In this document: in pieces, positions 8,657-17,292 of the stretch
How the letters are laid out: each line of letters opens with the position of its first letter
Numbering within the stretch: position 1 is the first letter of the stretch
From: Bordetella genomosp. 10
GTDB taxonomy: Bacteria; Pseudomonadota; Gammaproteobacteria; Burkholderiales; Burkholderiaceae_B
NCBI RefSeq assembly: GCF_002261225.1
Contig: NZ_NEVM01000001.1
Span: forward strand, 2,046,001-2,110,000
Direction: 5' to 3'
DNA length: 64,000 nt
Notes under the pieces: generated by a model
Seen by the model: the letters and a program-made list of their open reading frames with translations, nothing else
The model's database searches: none
What the model was told of the DNA's origin: nothing
Program-made: the position numbers and the translations under genes

Positions 8657-10000
8657 ATGGCGCAAACTCCCCCGGGCAATCTTGCCCGCACCGTGGCCTG
8701 GGCCAGCTTTATCGGCACGGCGGTCGAGTGGTACGACTTCTTTCTCTACGGCATCGCATCGGCCGTGGTCTTCAGCAAGCTCTTCTTTCCCAACTACGAT
8801 CCCCTGGTCGGGACGCTGATTTCCTTTTCGACCTTCGCCGTCGGCTACCTGGCCCGGCCCTTCGGCGGCGCGCTGTTCGGCCACATCGGCGACCGCGTCG
8901 GCCGCAAGTCGGTGCTGGTGGCCACGCTGCTGATCATGGGCGTATCGACCACCCTGGTCGGCCTGTTGCCCACCTATGACCGCATCGGCATCTGGGCGCC
9001 CATCGCCTTGCTGGTGCTGCGCCTGCTGCAAGGCATCGCCGTGGGCGGGGAGTGGGGCGGCGCGGTCCTGATGGCGGTGGAGCATGCGCCGCCGAACCGG
9101 CGCGCGCTGTACGGCAGCGCCGCGCACATGGGCGCGCCGGCCGGCCTGATCCTGTCCACGGGCACCTTCGCGGCCTTTGCCCTCATGCCGCAGGAGGCCT
9201 TCCTCGCCTGGGGCTGGCGTATTCCTTTCCTGCTCAGCATCGTGTTGCTGTGCGTGGGGCTGTTCATCCGCTTGAAGATCACGGAGTCGCCCGCCTTCGA
9301 GAAGCTCAAGGCCGAGGGCGGCCAATCGCAGCGGCCGGTCAGCGAAGTCTTGCGCAGCCCCGGCAATATCGTGCGGGTCGCCTTGCTGCGATGTATCGAC
9401 GGCGTCGGCTCCAGCACCTACTCTTTCTTCGCCGCGACCTATGCGGTGGGCCACCTGGGTTTTTCCACCAGCGTCAGCACCATGGGCAACGTCATCGGCG
9501 GCGCCGTCGGCCTGGTCTCGGTCCCCATCGCCGCCCGCCTGTCCGACCGCTACGGCCGCCGGCGCGTCTACATGGCCTATGTCACCTTCGCCATGCTGAT
9601 CGTATTCCCGGTCATGTGGTTGATCGACTCCGGCGTGCCCGCGCTGTTCTGGCTGGCGATGGCGTTGGGATTGGGCGTGGCCAACTACGGCCAGTATGGA
9701 TCGGTGTCGGCCTATTTCGCGGAGCTGTTCGACACCAAGGTCCGCTATTCGGGGGCGTCGATCGGCTACCAGTTCGGCGGCGCCATCTTCAACGGCACCG
9801 CGCCGCTGGTGGCGACGGCGCTGACGGCCTGGTCGGGCTCCATCTGGCCCATCGGCGGCTTTATCGCGCTGTCGGCGGTGGTCAGCCTTGCGACGGCCTG
9901 GCTGTCGCCGGAAACCAGCCGCCGCGACATCACGGTGGACGCGCCGGCCGCGCCCGCGACGGCGGCCGATATGGGAGCGCGCCATGTCCTTGGCCGCTGA
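8657..10000 (+). CDS. MFS transporter, metabolite:H+ symporter (MHS) type
   Basis: A 447-residue inner-membrane transporter with about twelve hydrophobic helices. Features of the MHS branch (ShiA, KgtP, ProP relatives): the N-terminal GTAVEWYDFFLYGIASAVVF segment and the loop motif GHIGDRVGRKSVLV, with a second copy ARLSDRYGRRRVYM in the other half. Relatives import organic acids or betaine-like compounds with protons. It overlaps the amidase gene by 17 bp, so both probably serve the same catabolic route. The substrate cannot be named from sequence. Confidence 0.92.
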   Translation: MAQTPPGNLARTVAWASFIGTAVEWYDFFLYGIASAVVFSKLFFPNYDPLVGTLISFSTFAVGYLARPFGGALFGHIGDRVGRKSVLVATLLIMGVSTTLVGLLPTYDRIGIWAPIALLVLRLLQGIAVGGEWGGAVLMAVEHAPPNRRALYGSAAHMGAPAGLILSTGTFAAFALMPQEAFLAWGWRIPFLLSIVLLCVGLFIRLKITESPAFEKLKAEGGQSQRPVSEVLRSPGNIVRVALLRCIDGVGSSTYSFFAATYAVGHLGFSTSVSTMGNVIGGAVGLVSVPIAARLSDRYGRRRVYMAYVTFAMLIVFPVMWLIDSGVPALFWLAMALGLGVANYGQYGSVSAYFAELFDTKVRYSGASIGYQFGGAIFNGTAPLVATALTAWSGSIWPIGGFIALSAVVSLATAWLSPETSRRDITVDAPAAPATAADMGARHVLGR

Positions 10001-11390
10001 TCCCGTCGTCGCCGCCGGCGGTATCGCCGCCTATGGGCAAGCGCTGCGTGCGGGCAGGCTGAGCGCGGCGGCGGCGGTGTCCGCCTACCTGGCCCGCATC
10101 GAAGCGGTGGACGGGGCGATCGGCGCCTACGAATACGTGGACGGCGCGGGCGCCCTGGCGGCGGCCCGCGCGGTGGACAGTGCCCTGGCGGCGGGGCGCG
10201 ACCCCGGACCGCTGGCGGGACTGCCGGTATCGATCAAGGACAACTTCGCCGTCGCCGGCATGCCGGCCCATGCGGGCACGCGGGTTCCCATCGAGGACTT
10301 GATGCCGCGCGAGGAGGGCAGCTTCGTGCGGCGCCTGCGCGAACTCGGTTGCGTGATCCTGGGCAAGACCCGCAGCGTCGAGTTCGCGCTGGGCATCACG
10401 GGGTTGAGCGCGCCGCGCGGCGCGCCGCGCAATCCCTGGGACCCGGAACTGGAACGGGTCACCGGCGGCTCCAGCTCCGGCGCGGCCGCGGCCATGGGCG
10501 CTGGCCTTTGCGCGCTCGCCGTCGGCACGGACACCGGCGGCAGCGTGCGCGTGCCCGCCGCCTTGTGCGGCCGGGTGGGGCTGAAGACGAGCGCGGGCCG
10601 CTGGCCGCTGGACGGCGTCCTGCCGCTTTCGCACGCCCTGGACACCATAGGCCTGATCGCCGCCAGCGCCGCGGATGCCGCGCAGGCCTATGCGGCGGTG
10701 CAGGGCGTCGACGTTCCCGCGCCGCCAGATCTGGCCGGCGTGGCGTTCGGCCTGCCGCGTTCCTATTTCTATCGCGGCCTGGCGCCGGAAATCGCCGCCG
10801 CGACGACGTCGGCGCTGGAAGCGTTGACGCGCGCGGGCGCGGTGCTGCGCGAGGTCGACACGCCCGAGGCCGAGGGCCGCGACGCCTATTTCCCCGTGGC
10901 GCTGCCCGCCAGCCTGATCGGGCTGCTGGGCGCCGAACGTTTCCGCGCCCAGCGCGGCCGCATGGATCCGCTGGTCGCCGCGCGCGGCGATCGCGGCCTC
11001 GACGTGACGGCGGAACAGCTCGCGGCACTGGAAGCCGCGCGGGCGGCGCATGCGGCTGCCGCCGCCCGGCGTTTCGTGGACTGCGCCGCATGGCTCACGC
11101 CGACCACGACCGTGACCGCGCCCACGGTGTCGGAACTGGCGGACAAGGACAGGAACTGGACGCTGGCCATGGGCATGACGCAGTGCTCCCAGCCCGTGAA
11201 TTACCTGGATCTGTGCGCCGTGAGCGTGCCGCTGCCGCGGCCGGGCGCCATGCCGGCCGGCTTGCAGATCGTCGTTCCGCGCGGAGAGGAAGGCCGGGCC
11301 CTGGCGTTGGCGCGGGCGATCGAAGCCTGCCTGGGCCCGCAGCCCGGCGCGGACATGGAGACTTTCATGCGGTCCTCGCGGCCGCGATAG
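9984..11390 (+). CDS. amidase (amidase-signature family)
   Basis: A 468-residue cytosolic hydrolase of the Ser-cisSer-Lys amidase family (GatA, allophanate hydrolase and aryl-amidase relatives). The catalytic lysine is in LPVSIKDNFAVAG (about K85), the glycine/serine loop GGSSSGAAAA is at 161-170, and the nucleophile serine is in GTDTGGSVRVPAA (about S187). It is not GatA: no gatB or gatC is nearby and it sits between a symporter and an aldolase. The start at 9984 overlaps the upstream gene by 17 bp. It probably hydrolyses a small amide or carbamoyl compound brought in by the symporter; this is inference from context. Confidence 0.92.
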   Translation: MSLAADPVVAAGGIAAYGQALRAGRLSAAAAVSAYLARIEAVDGAIGAYEYVDGAGALAAARAVDSALAAGRDPGPLAGLPVSIKDNFAVAGMPAHAGTRVPIEDLMPREEGSFVRRLRELGCVILGKTRSVEFALGITGLSAPRGAPRNPWDPELERVTGGSSSGAAAAMGAGLCALAVGTDTGGSVRVPAALCGRVGLKTSAGRWPLDGVLPLSHALDTIGLIAASAADAAQAYAAVQGVDVPAPPDLAGVAFGLPRSYFYRGLAPEIAAATTSALEALTRAGAVLREVDTPEAEGRDAYFPVALPASLIGLLGAERFRAQRGRMDPLVAARGDRGLDVTAEQLAALEAARAAHAAAAARRFVDCAAWLTPTTTVTAPTVSELADKDRNWTLAMGMTQCSQPVNYLDLCAVSVPLPRPGAMPAGLQIVVPRGEEGRALALARAIEACLGPQPGADMETFMRSSRPR

Positions 11391-11446
11391 CGTGACGCCG
11401 CGGGCGGCCCCGGCGCGCCCCGGAAACAACGACAAGGAGAATCGAA

Positions 11447-12256
11447 TTGAACAGTGCGCAACCCAAGACCGTTTATCGCCCTCGCCAGGAAGGGCTGTAT
11501 TTTCCCAAGTATCCGGAGCACGCCTCCGTCGAGGCCGAACGGCGCCACCGCAAGGAGCGCCTGGCGGCCGTATGCCGCGTGTTCGCCCGCTATGGCTATG
11601 AGTACGGTTTCGCCGGCCACGTCACCGTGCGCGATCCGGAGCATCCGCAGTTGTACTGGACCAATCCCTTCGCCATGGATTTCGGCCGGGTGCGTGTGTC
11701 GGACCTGCTGCTGGTCGACCACGAAGGCACGGTCCTGGAAGGAAGCTGGGCGGTCAATCGCGCGGGCTTCGTGCTGCATGCGGCGATTCACGAAGCCAAT
11801 CCGCATCTGGTGGCGTCGTGCCACGCGCACACCACGCATGGCATGGCGTGGGCCGCGCTGGGCCGCCCGCTGGATCCCATTACCCAGACGGCGGCCTGCT
11901 TCTTCGAGGACCAGGCCCTCATCACCGAAGAGGCCGGCGCGGTGGTCGTCGAGCGGAGCGCGGGGCAGGCCGTGGCCCAGGCCTTCGGCAACAGCAAGAT
12001 CGCCATCCACCAGAACCACGGCCTGTTCTCGGCCGGCCGGGAAAGCGTGGAAGAGGCCGCCTGGTGGTTCATCGCCGCCGAACGCGCCTGCGAGATCCAG
12101 TTGAAGGCGGAGGCCACCGGTTCCCCCGTGCGTTCGATGAACGAAGCCGCCGCGCGCCATTCGGCGCAACACCTGGGCACGCCCTTCATGGCGTGGCTGC
12201 ATTTCCAGCCCATCTACGACGCCGTCACGCGCTCCGATCCCGATCTGTTCGATTGA
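11447..12256 (+). CDS. class II aldolase/adducin family protein
   Basis: A 269-residue protein of the zinc-dependent class II aldolase/adducin fold. Metal ligands visible are the pair in CHAHTTHG (H126, H128) and QNHGLFS (H191). The start is TTG at 11447, supported by AAGGAGA at 11434-11440 six bases upstream and by the absence of any nearby in-frame ATG. Proteins of this kind next to transporters and hydrolases often act as decarboxylases or aldolases on hydroxy acids. It closes the apparent symporter-amidase-aldolase unit. Exact reaction unknown. Confidence 0.9.
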   Translation: MNSAQPKTVYRPRQEGLYFPKYPEHASVEAERRHRKERLAAVCRVFARYGYEYGFAGHVTVRDPEHPQLYWTNPFAMDFGRVRVSDLLLVDHEGTVLEGSWAVNRAGFVLHAAIHEANPHLVASCHAHTTHGMAWAALGRPLDPITQTAACFFEDQALITEEAGAVVVERSAGQAVAQAFGNSKIAIHQNHGLFSAGRESVEEAAWWFIAAERACEIQLKAEATGSPVRSMNEAAARHSAQHLGTPFMAWLHFQPIYDAVTRSDPDLFD

Positions 12257-12324
12257 GCGCGGCGGCCGGCCAGGCGCGGTGGCGGGGGGCATAAAATGGA
12301 TGTGCCCTCGTTCGACACATCGCC

Positions 12325-12558
12325 ATGAACCCCGAAGATCTCAAGCTTCTCGTCACCTGGACCATGCCGTTCGGCAAGTACAAGGGCCGCCTGCTGGCGG
12401 ACCTGCCCGGCCATTACCTGACGTGGTTCGCGCGCGAGGGGTTTCCGCCGGGGCAACTGGGGCAGTTGCTGGCGCTCATGCATGAGCTGGACCACAACGG
12501 CCTCAAGCCCTTGCTGGATCCCTTGCGGGAAGGCGGGGCGCCCAAGCGCAAGGAATGA
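12325..12558 (+). CDS. DUF3820 family small protein
   Basis: A 77-residue protein starting MNPEDLKLLVTWTMPFGKYK. The pattern MPFGKYKGRLLADLPxHYLxWF is diagnostic for the DUF3820 family (also described in structure databases as a quorum-sensing-regulated virulence factor domain). Function is unknown; no transmembrane segment or signal peptide is present. It stands alone between the aldolase and a LysR gene on the other strand. Confidence 0.88.
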   Translation: MNPEDLKLLVTWTMPFGKYKGRLLADLPGHYLTWFAREGFPPGQLGQLLALMHELDHNGLKPLLDPLREGGAPKRKE

Positions 12559-12609
12559 CGTCAACCGGCCGGCTCCGCGCGGTGCCGCGTTGAAGGTGGC
12601 CCGGCGCGC

Positions 12610-13521
12610 TCAGGCCTCCTTCGGCGCCATGGCTCGCATCCCGGCTTCGATCAATGCCTGGAATTCGTCGGCCAGCGCCATGGGCGCGGCGTTTTCCGGC
12701 CGCATGCAGGCGTATTGCGATTGCAGCCGTTCCTCCAGGGACCGTTGCACGATCCGTGCGTCTCCCTGCGGCGCCAGCGTCCACGCCGATACCAGGCCGA
12801 TGCCCGTGCCCTCGGCCGCCAGGGCGCACACCAGGGGCGACGTCGGCGTCTCCGCGACCACGTCCGGGACGATGCCCTGGCGATTGAATGCGTCGTCGAT
12901 CTGGTAGCGCAGATAGCTTTGCGGGGAGGGCAGCACCAGCCGCTCGCCGGCCAGGTCGCGCAACGTAATCCTGTCATGCCCGGCGAGCCTGTGCCGCGCC
13001 GGCAACACCGCGACGATGCGGCAGGCCGGCAGGGGCCGGACGCTCACCCCCGACCTGGACATCGGCAGTTCGACCACCCCGATATCGAACTGCCGGGTCG
13101 CCACCAGTTCGGCGATCTGGGTCGACGGCAGGGTCTGCACGAAGACGCGGACCTTGGGGCGCGTTTGCAGGAAGGTCGCGATCACCTTCGGAATGAACCA
13201 CGCCGAAAGCGCGGGCAGGGTCGCCACGCGCAGCGCGCCCGCGCGGTGATGGCCGATGTCGTAGGCCACCTGCGTGATCCGGTCGATGCCGACGTACAGA
13301 TGCTCCACTTCCCGATACAGGGCCTCCGCCTCCGCCGTCGGCACGAGCCTGCGCCCCTTGCGCTGGAACAGCGCGTAGCCCAGCCGTAGTTCCAGCAGCG
13401 CGATCGTGCGGCTGACGCCGGGCTGCGTCACGTTCAGCAGCCTGGCCGCGCCCACCACGCTGCCGGAGATCATGACCGCCCGGAAGGCCTCGATGTGGCG
13501 CATGTTCATTTCGATTTTCAT
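12610..13521 (-). CDS. LysR-family transcriptional regulator
   Basis: A 303-residue LysR protein: MRHIEAFRAVMISGSVVGAA with LNVTQPGVSRTIALLELRLG as the helix-turn-helix, then an effector domain. The start at 13521 has GAGG five bases upstream. It is divergent from the MmgE/PrpD gene at 13656, the classic LysR arrangement, and two inverted repeats in the 134-base gap are candidate operators. It therefore probably controls the PrpD-type gene and perhaps the TctC receptor after it. Confidence 0.94.
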   Translation of the reverse strand: MKIEMNMRHIEAFRAVMISGSVVGAARLLNVTQPGVSRTIALLELRLGYALFQRKGRRLVPTAEAEALYREVEHLYVGIDRITQVAYDIGHHRAGALRVATLPALSAWFIPKVIATFLQTRPKVRVFVQTLPSTQIAELVATRQFDIGVVELPMSRSGVSVRPLPACRIVAVLPARHRLAGHDRITLRDLAGERLVLPSPQSYLRYQIDDAFNRQGIVPDVVAETPTSPLVCALAAEGTGIGLVSAWTLAPQGDARIVQRSLEERLQSQYACMRPENAAPMALADEFQALIEAGMRAMAPKEA

Positions 13522-13522
13522 C

Positions 13523-13539
13523 TATACCTCAAAGGCATA
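13523..13539. promoter_or_regulatory. inverted repeat at the LysR start, candidate autoregulatory operator
   Basis: TATACCTCAAAGGCATA is a near-perfect dyad (ATACCT-CAA-AGGCAT with one mismatched pair) two bases upstream of the LysR start at 13521 and on the divergent side. LysR proteins usually bind partial dyads around their own promoter. Assignment is inference only. Confidence 0.35.
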
Positions 13540-13576
13540 TGCAGGCGCCGATTCTTGATTATCGGGCGGCGCGGGG

Positions 13577-13593
13577 CATGGCTATCATCCATG
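13577..13593. promoter_or_regulatory. inverted repeat CATGG-N7-CCATG upstream of the MmgE/PrpD gene
   Basis: Perfect 5-bp arms with a 7-bp spacer lie about 62 bases before the MmgE/PrpD start, between divergent genes. A possible activator site for the adjacent LysR protein; short arms make chance occurrence possible. Confidence 0.3.
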
Positions 13594-13655
13594 AAAACCG
13601 CTTGATCCAGGGAAATAAACCGGGCGGTGTCCATTCATGATGCCGATGAAAAAAC

Positions 13656-15038
13656 ATGCTGCCAAGTAATGATTGCTCCCCGGAACGCGTAGCCACGGCG
13701 CCGGATGCCGGCATGGCGCTGCGCCTCGGTCGCTACGTCGCGGCGCTGGACCCGCGCGGGATCGATGCTTCAACCCGGGAAACGGTGTGGCGCTGCATCC
13801 TGGATGCGCTGGCCAGCGCGGGCGCGGCGCTGGACGTGCCCGCCGTCACGGCGGCGCGCCAGGCCGCGCGGGCGCTGCATGGGGAAGGGCGCGCGCCCGT
13901 GTGGTTCACGGGCCGGACCGCGGCCACGGCGGCGGCGCTGTTCACCAATAGCGCCGCCGTGGCCGCCCTCGATCTGGATGACGGCCATCGGCGGGCGCGG
14001 GGGCATCCCGGGGCGGCGGTCATTCCCGCCGTCCTCGCCTCCATGCACGATCGTCCCGGCCGCACGGTCGCGGACCTGATCGCGGCGGTGGTGGCGGGAT
14101 ACGAAGTGGGTATCCGCATGGCCATGGCCCGGCCCGCCTATGCGCCTTCCGGCGCGTGGTCGGGCTACGCCGTGGTGGCGGCGGCGGGAAAAATGCTGGG
14201 CCTGGCGGCCGAGGTCATCGCGCATGCCCTGGCGATCGCCGCCCAGACCGCCCCTGCCTTGCCCGCCCTGGCCGGCATCGCCGGCTCCGACGTCAAGGAA
14301 GGCATCCCCGCCGGCGCCGCCGCCGGATGGGCCGCGCTCCAACTGGCCATGGCCGGGTACACCGGGCCGGTCGCCGTGCTGGACGACGAGCGCTTGTTCG
14401 ACCGGGAGGTCCTGCTGCGCGGCCTCGGGGAAGCGCCCCTGATCGACGGCGTCTACTTCAAGCCGTTCGGATGCTGCCGCCATATTCACGCGCCGCTGGA
14501 GGGATGGCTCCATTTGCAGGCCGCCCATGGCCTGGACGCGCGCGACGTCGCGGGGATGCAGGTGCGCACCTATCGCGCCACCTTCAATCTGGCCTGTCGT
14601 CCGGCGCCCGCTACGCTGGTGGAGGCGCAGTACAGCGTTCCGTATTGCCTGGCCTTGTGCGCGTTGCATGGCAGCGACGCCTTGTTGCCGCTGGAGACGC
14701 GTCATCTCGGGGACGAGGCGGTGCATCGCCTGGCGGCGCGGATCGAGGTGATGCACGACCCCGGCATCGAGCCGCTGTTTCCGGCCCGTTCCCCGGCCTG
14801 CCTCGTCGTCACGCTCGCCGACGGCCGGCGCTTGTCGTCGCCGCTGATGGATCCACGGGGCGACCCGCACACGCCGCTGGGATGGGCGGACCTGGAGCGC
14901 AAGTTCGGCGTCGCCACTCGGCGGCTGCTGTCGCGCGCGCGGCAGCAGGCGGTGCTCGATGCCATGGCGGAGCTGCGGCAGGACGACAGCGCGCCGTTGC
15001 TGCGTGTATTGGGCTCGGCCGGACAGGCATCGCCGTGA
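13656..15038 (+). CDS. MmgE/PrpD family protein
   Basis: A 460-residue member of the MmgE/PrpD superfamily, which includes 2-methylcitrate dehydratase and cis-aconitate decarboxylase. Seen features: an N-terminal helical domain with a conserved RRARGHPGAAVIPAVLA segment (about 109-125), GYEVGIRMAMARP, and the VYFKPFGCCRHIHAPLEG region (about 267-284) typical of the family. The neighbour TctC receptor suggests a carboxylic acid substrate. It is not simply PrpD of the methylcitrate cycle, because prpB and prpC are absent. The start lacks a clear Shine-Dalgarno; ATG at 13713 is an alternative 19 codons in. Confidence 0.86.
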   Translation: MLPSNDCSPERVATAPDAGMALRLGRYVAALDPRGIDASTRETVWRCILDALASAGAALDVPAVTAARQAARALHGEGRAPVWFTGRTAATAAALFTNSAAVAALDLDDGHRRARGHPGAAVIPAVLASMHDRPGRTVADLIAAVVAGYEVGIRMAMARPAYAPSGAWSGYAVVAAAGKMLGLAAEVIAHALAIAAQTAPALPALAGIAGSDVKEGIPAGAAAGWAALQLAMAGYTGPVAVLDDERLFDREVLLRGLGEAPLIDGVYFKPFGCCRHIHAPLEGWLHLQAAHGLDARDVAGMQVRTYRATFNLACRPAPATLVEAQYSVPYCLALCALHGSDALLPLETRHLGDEAVHRLAARIEVMHDPGIEPLFPARSPACLVVTLADGRRLSSPLMDPRGDPHTPLGWADLERKFGVATRRLLSRARQQAVLDAMAELRQDDSAPLLRVLGSAGQASP

Positions 15039-15045
15039 TCGAAGC

Positions 15046-15130
15046 CACTGATGACACGAATCACGGACTGAACGGATCGCGGACCGCACAGATCACGGAC
15101 GACAAGAATCACGGACAACACGAATCCGAA
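15046..15130 (+). repeat. degenerate short repeats (TCACGGAC / CACGAATC)
   Basis: Between the PrpD-type gene and the TctC gene, TCACGGAC occurs three times (15061, 15093, 15109), and CACGAATC occurs at 15055 and 15119. The stretch reads as interleaved variants of an ACGAATCACGGAC motif and is poorer in GC than the flanking genes. It may be a decayed short tandem array. Confidence 0.6.
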
Positions 15131-15163
15131 TAACTCGCCAACAACGTTGCAAGGGGTAGACAT

Positions 15164-16261
15164 ATGGACATCAGGACCAGGACCAGGACCAGGACCAGGA
15201 CCAGGACCAGGACCAGGACCAGGACCAGGACCAGGACCAGGACCAGGACCAGGACCAGGACCAGGACCAGGAACATCGACTTTCGCCGGCGCACGGTGCT
15301 GCGCGCCGCCGTCCTGCTCGGCGCGCTGGCCGCGGCCAGGACCGGCGTGGCCGGGGATTTTCCCGTCAAGCCCATCCGGCTCATCGTGCCGGCGCCGCCC
15401 GGCGGCGGCACGGACGCCATGGCGCGGCTGGTGGCCAATGCGCTGGCCGAATCCGTCAAATGGAACGTCATCGCCGAAAACCGCCCCGGCGGCGGGGGCA
15501 ACATCGGGTTCGACCAGGCTTTTCGCTCGCCGCCAGATGGCTACACGCTGGCCCTGGGCGAGTCCAGCAACATGATCGTCAACGAGTTCCTCTATCAACG
15601 AATCCCCTACGACATCGAGAAGGACATGCAGCCCATCGCGCTGCTGGCCAAGGTGCCGCTGGTGTTGATCGTCGCCGCCGGCGGGCCGTACACCAGCGTC
15701 GAAAAGCTCGTGGCCGCGAGCCGGAAAAGAACGATTTCGTTCGCTTCCTCCGGCAACGGCACCCTGGCGCATCTGGTCGGCGAGCTGTGGAAAAGCAAGG
15801 CCGGCCTCGACATGCTGCACGTCCCTTACCGCGGCGCGGCGCCCGCATTGACGGACCTGATCGGCGGCCAGGTCGACATGTTCTTTGCCTCGGTGCCGGT
15901 GGCGTTGCCGATGATACAGGGCGGCAAGGTGCGCGCCCTGGCGGTGACGGCGCCCGCGCGCCTGAGCACGCTCAAGGATGTGCCGACCATGGCGCAAGCC
16001 GGCTACGCGGGCATGGACGCGAGCGTCGTATTCGGCCTGGTCGGGCCGGCCGGCATCCCCGACGGCGTCGCCGGCGAGATCAATGCCCAGGTGAACAAGG
16101 CGATGCAAAGCCCCGCGGCGACGAAGCAGCTCCTGGTCATGGGCGTGGACCGCGCGCCCGGCACGTTCGGCGGCGATCCCGGCTCCTTTGCGGCCTTGCT
16201 GCGCGAAGAACGCGCCAAATGGGCGCCCGTCGTCAAGGCTTCGGGCGCCAAGGTGGACTAG
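15164..16261 (+). CDS. TctC/Bug-type tripartite tricarboxylate receptor with (Arg-Thr)16 N-terminal tract
   Basis: A 365-residue periplasmic receptor of the Bug/TctC family that would bind a carboxylate for a tripartite transporter; no TctA/TctB genes are adjacent. After MDI comes (RT)16, then RNIDFRRRTVLRAAVLLGALAA, an Arg-rich signal peptide with a weak twin-arginine look, and cleavage near GVAG-DFPVKP. Mature-domain motifs: PIRLIVPAPPGGGTDAMARL, VIAENRPGGGGNIGFD and DMLHVPYRGAAPALTDLIGGQVD. A good AAGGGG precedes the ATG at 15164. The RT tract is encoded by AGGACC hexamers, so repeat-number change would alter length without shifting frame. It overlaps the convergent LysR by four bases. Confidence 0.9.
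   Translation: MDIRTRTRTRTRTRTRTRTRTRTRTRTRTRTRTRTRNIDFRRRTVLRAAVLLGALAAARTGVAGDFPVKPIRLIVPAPPGGGTDAMARLVANALAESVKWNVIAENRPGGGGNIGFDQAFRSPPDGYTLALGESSNMIVNEFLYQRIPYDIEKDMQPIALLAKVPLVLIVAAGGPYTSVEKLVAASRKRTISFASSGNGTLAHLVGELWKSKAGLDMLHVPYRGAAPALTDLIGGQVDMFFASVPVALPMIQGGKVRALAVTAPARLSTLKDVPTMAQAGYAGMDASVVFGLVGPAGIPDGVAGEINAQVNKAMQSPAATKQLLVMGVDRAPGTFGGDPGSFAALLREERAKWAPVVKASGAKVD
15173..15268 (+). repeat. hexanucleotide microsatellite (AGGACC)16
   Basis: Sixteen perfect AGGACC units, followed by one degenerate AGGAAC at 15269-15274. The array begins at codon 4 of the TctC receptor gene and encodes alternating Arg-Thr. Such perfect arrays are prone to slipped-strand change; the six-base unit preserves frame. 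Confidence 0.97.
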
Positions 16262-17187
16262 CGCGCCGGCAGCGCGCGAGGCTGAACGCGCGCCGACTTG
16301 GCGGCCCGCGGCGCGGGCCGCTTGTGCAGCACGCGCAGGATGTCCAGGAAGGCCGTCAACGCGCTGGAGACATAGGCGTCCTGGCGCCGCACGAACAGCG
16401 TCTCCACCCTGGCCTGTTGCGCGGGCAGCCGGTGCAGGCTGACGCGTCCCGCCTTGGCGGCCTCCGCCACCACGCCGCGCGGCAGCATCGTCACGCCCAC
16501 GCCGGCCGACACGCAGCTCACGATCGTGTCGAGCGATCCGAATTCCAGCGGCTGCGTCGCCACGATGCCTCTTTCCGCGAGAAACGCTTCCAGCCGCTGG
16601 CGGTAGGAACAGCCCGCCTGGAATACGATGGTCCGCAGTTCGGACAGGCCGGGCAGGTCTTTCAGGGACTTCAACGCCGGGCAGGCGACCAGGACCAGTT
16701 CCTCGATGAAGACCGGCGTCGCGTGCAGGCCGGGATGGTGGACCGGGCCGGCGACGAAGGCGCCGTCGTAGCGGTAGTCGATGACGTCCTGCACGAGCTG
16801 CGCGGTGGTGGCCGTGCTCATGACCAAGCGCACGTCGGGATAGGCGCGGGCGTAGGCCGTCAAGGCGGGCGACAGGCGCAGGGCGGTGGTCGTCTCCAGC
16901 GCGCCCAGCGTCAGGGCGCCTTGCGGCCGGCCGTCGTCGCGCGCCGCCATGCCGGCTTCCGCCAGCAGCCGGGCGATGCGTCCCGCGTAGGGCAGCACGC
17001 GCTGGCCGGCCGGCGTCATGGCCACGCCGCGCGCATGCCGCTGGAACAAGGGCAGCCCCAATTCGTCCTCCAGGGCGCGGATTCTCGCGGTGACGTTGGA
17101 CTGGACGGTGTGCAGCTCGGCCGCGGCCTTGTTCATGCTGCCGTGCCGCGCGACGGCTTCGAACGTTCTGAGGTCGGCTAGATCCAT
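16258..17187 (-). CDS. LysR-family transcriptional regulator
   Basis: A 309-residue LysR protein starting MDLADLRTFEAVARHGSMNKAA, with LHTVQSNVTARIRALEDELG completing the DNA-binding helix. The C-terminal tail is Arg/Pro/Ala-rich. It is divergent from the YbfB-type MFS gene at 17342, and the gap holds two good inverted repeats, so it likely controls that gene and itself. Its last codons overlap the convergent TctC gene. Confidence 0.94.
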   Translation of the reverse strand: MDLADLRTFEAVARHGSMNKAAAELHTVQSNVTARIRALEDELGLPLFQRHARGVAMTPAGQRVLPYAGRIARLLAEAGMAARDDGRPQGALTLGALETTTALRLSPALTAYARAYPDVRLVMSTATTAQLVQDVIDYRYDGAFVAGPVHHPGLHATPVFIEELVLVACPALKSLKDLPGLSELRTIVFQAGCSYRQRLEAFLAERGIVATQPLEFGSLDTIVSCVSAGVGVTMLPRGVVAEAAKAGRVSLHRLPAQQARVETLFVRRQDAYVSSALTAFLDILRVLHKRPAPRAAKSARVQPRALPAR

Positions 17188-17240
17188 GGTGTCGTGACTC
17201 GCATAACGGGGTTCGTCCGCTACCTTAACGCGCGGAAGGG

Positions 17241-17260
17241 TTCTTGGTACATATCAAGAA
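17241..17260. promoter_or_regulatory. inverted repeat TTCTTG-N8-CAAGAA, candidate LysR operator
   Basis: Perfect 6-bp arms with an 8-bp AT-rich centre in the 154-base gap between a divergent LysR gene and an MFS gene, about 54 bases upstream of the LysR start. The layout fits a LysR recognition site (T-N11-A type core). Confidence 0.45.
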
Positions 17261-17292
17261 TACAGATAGCCACGATCCAATATATTCGCTTC

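Noticed and set aside
9984..11390. GatA subunit of Glu-tRNA amidotransferase
   Set aside because: Shares the amidase signature, but gatB and gatC are absent and the neighbours are catabolic.
13656..15038. 2-methylcitrate dehydratase of the propionate pathway
   Set aside because: The family is right but prpB, prpC and acnD are not present, so only the superfamily name is safe.
15173..15268. CRISPR-like array
   Set aside because: The units are six bases with no spacers; it is a microsatellite inside a coding region. No cas genes are present.
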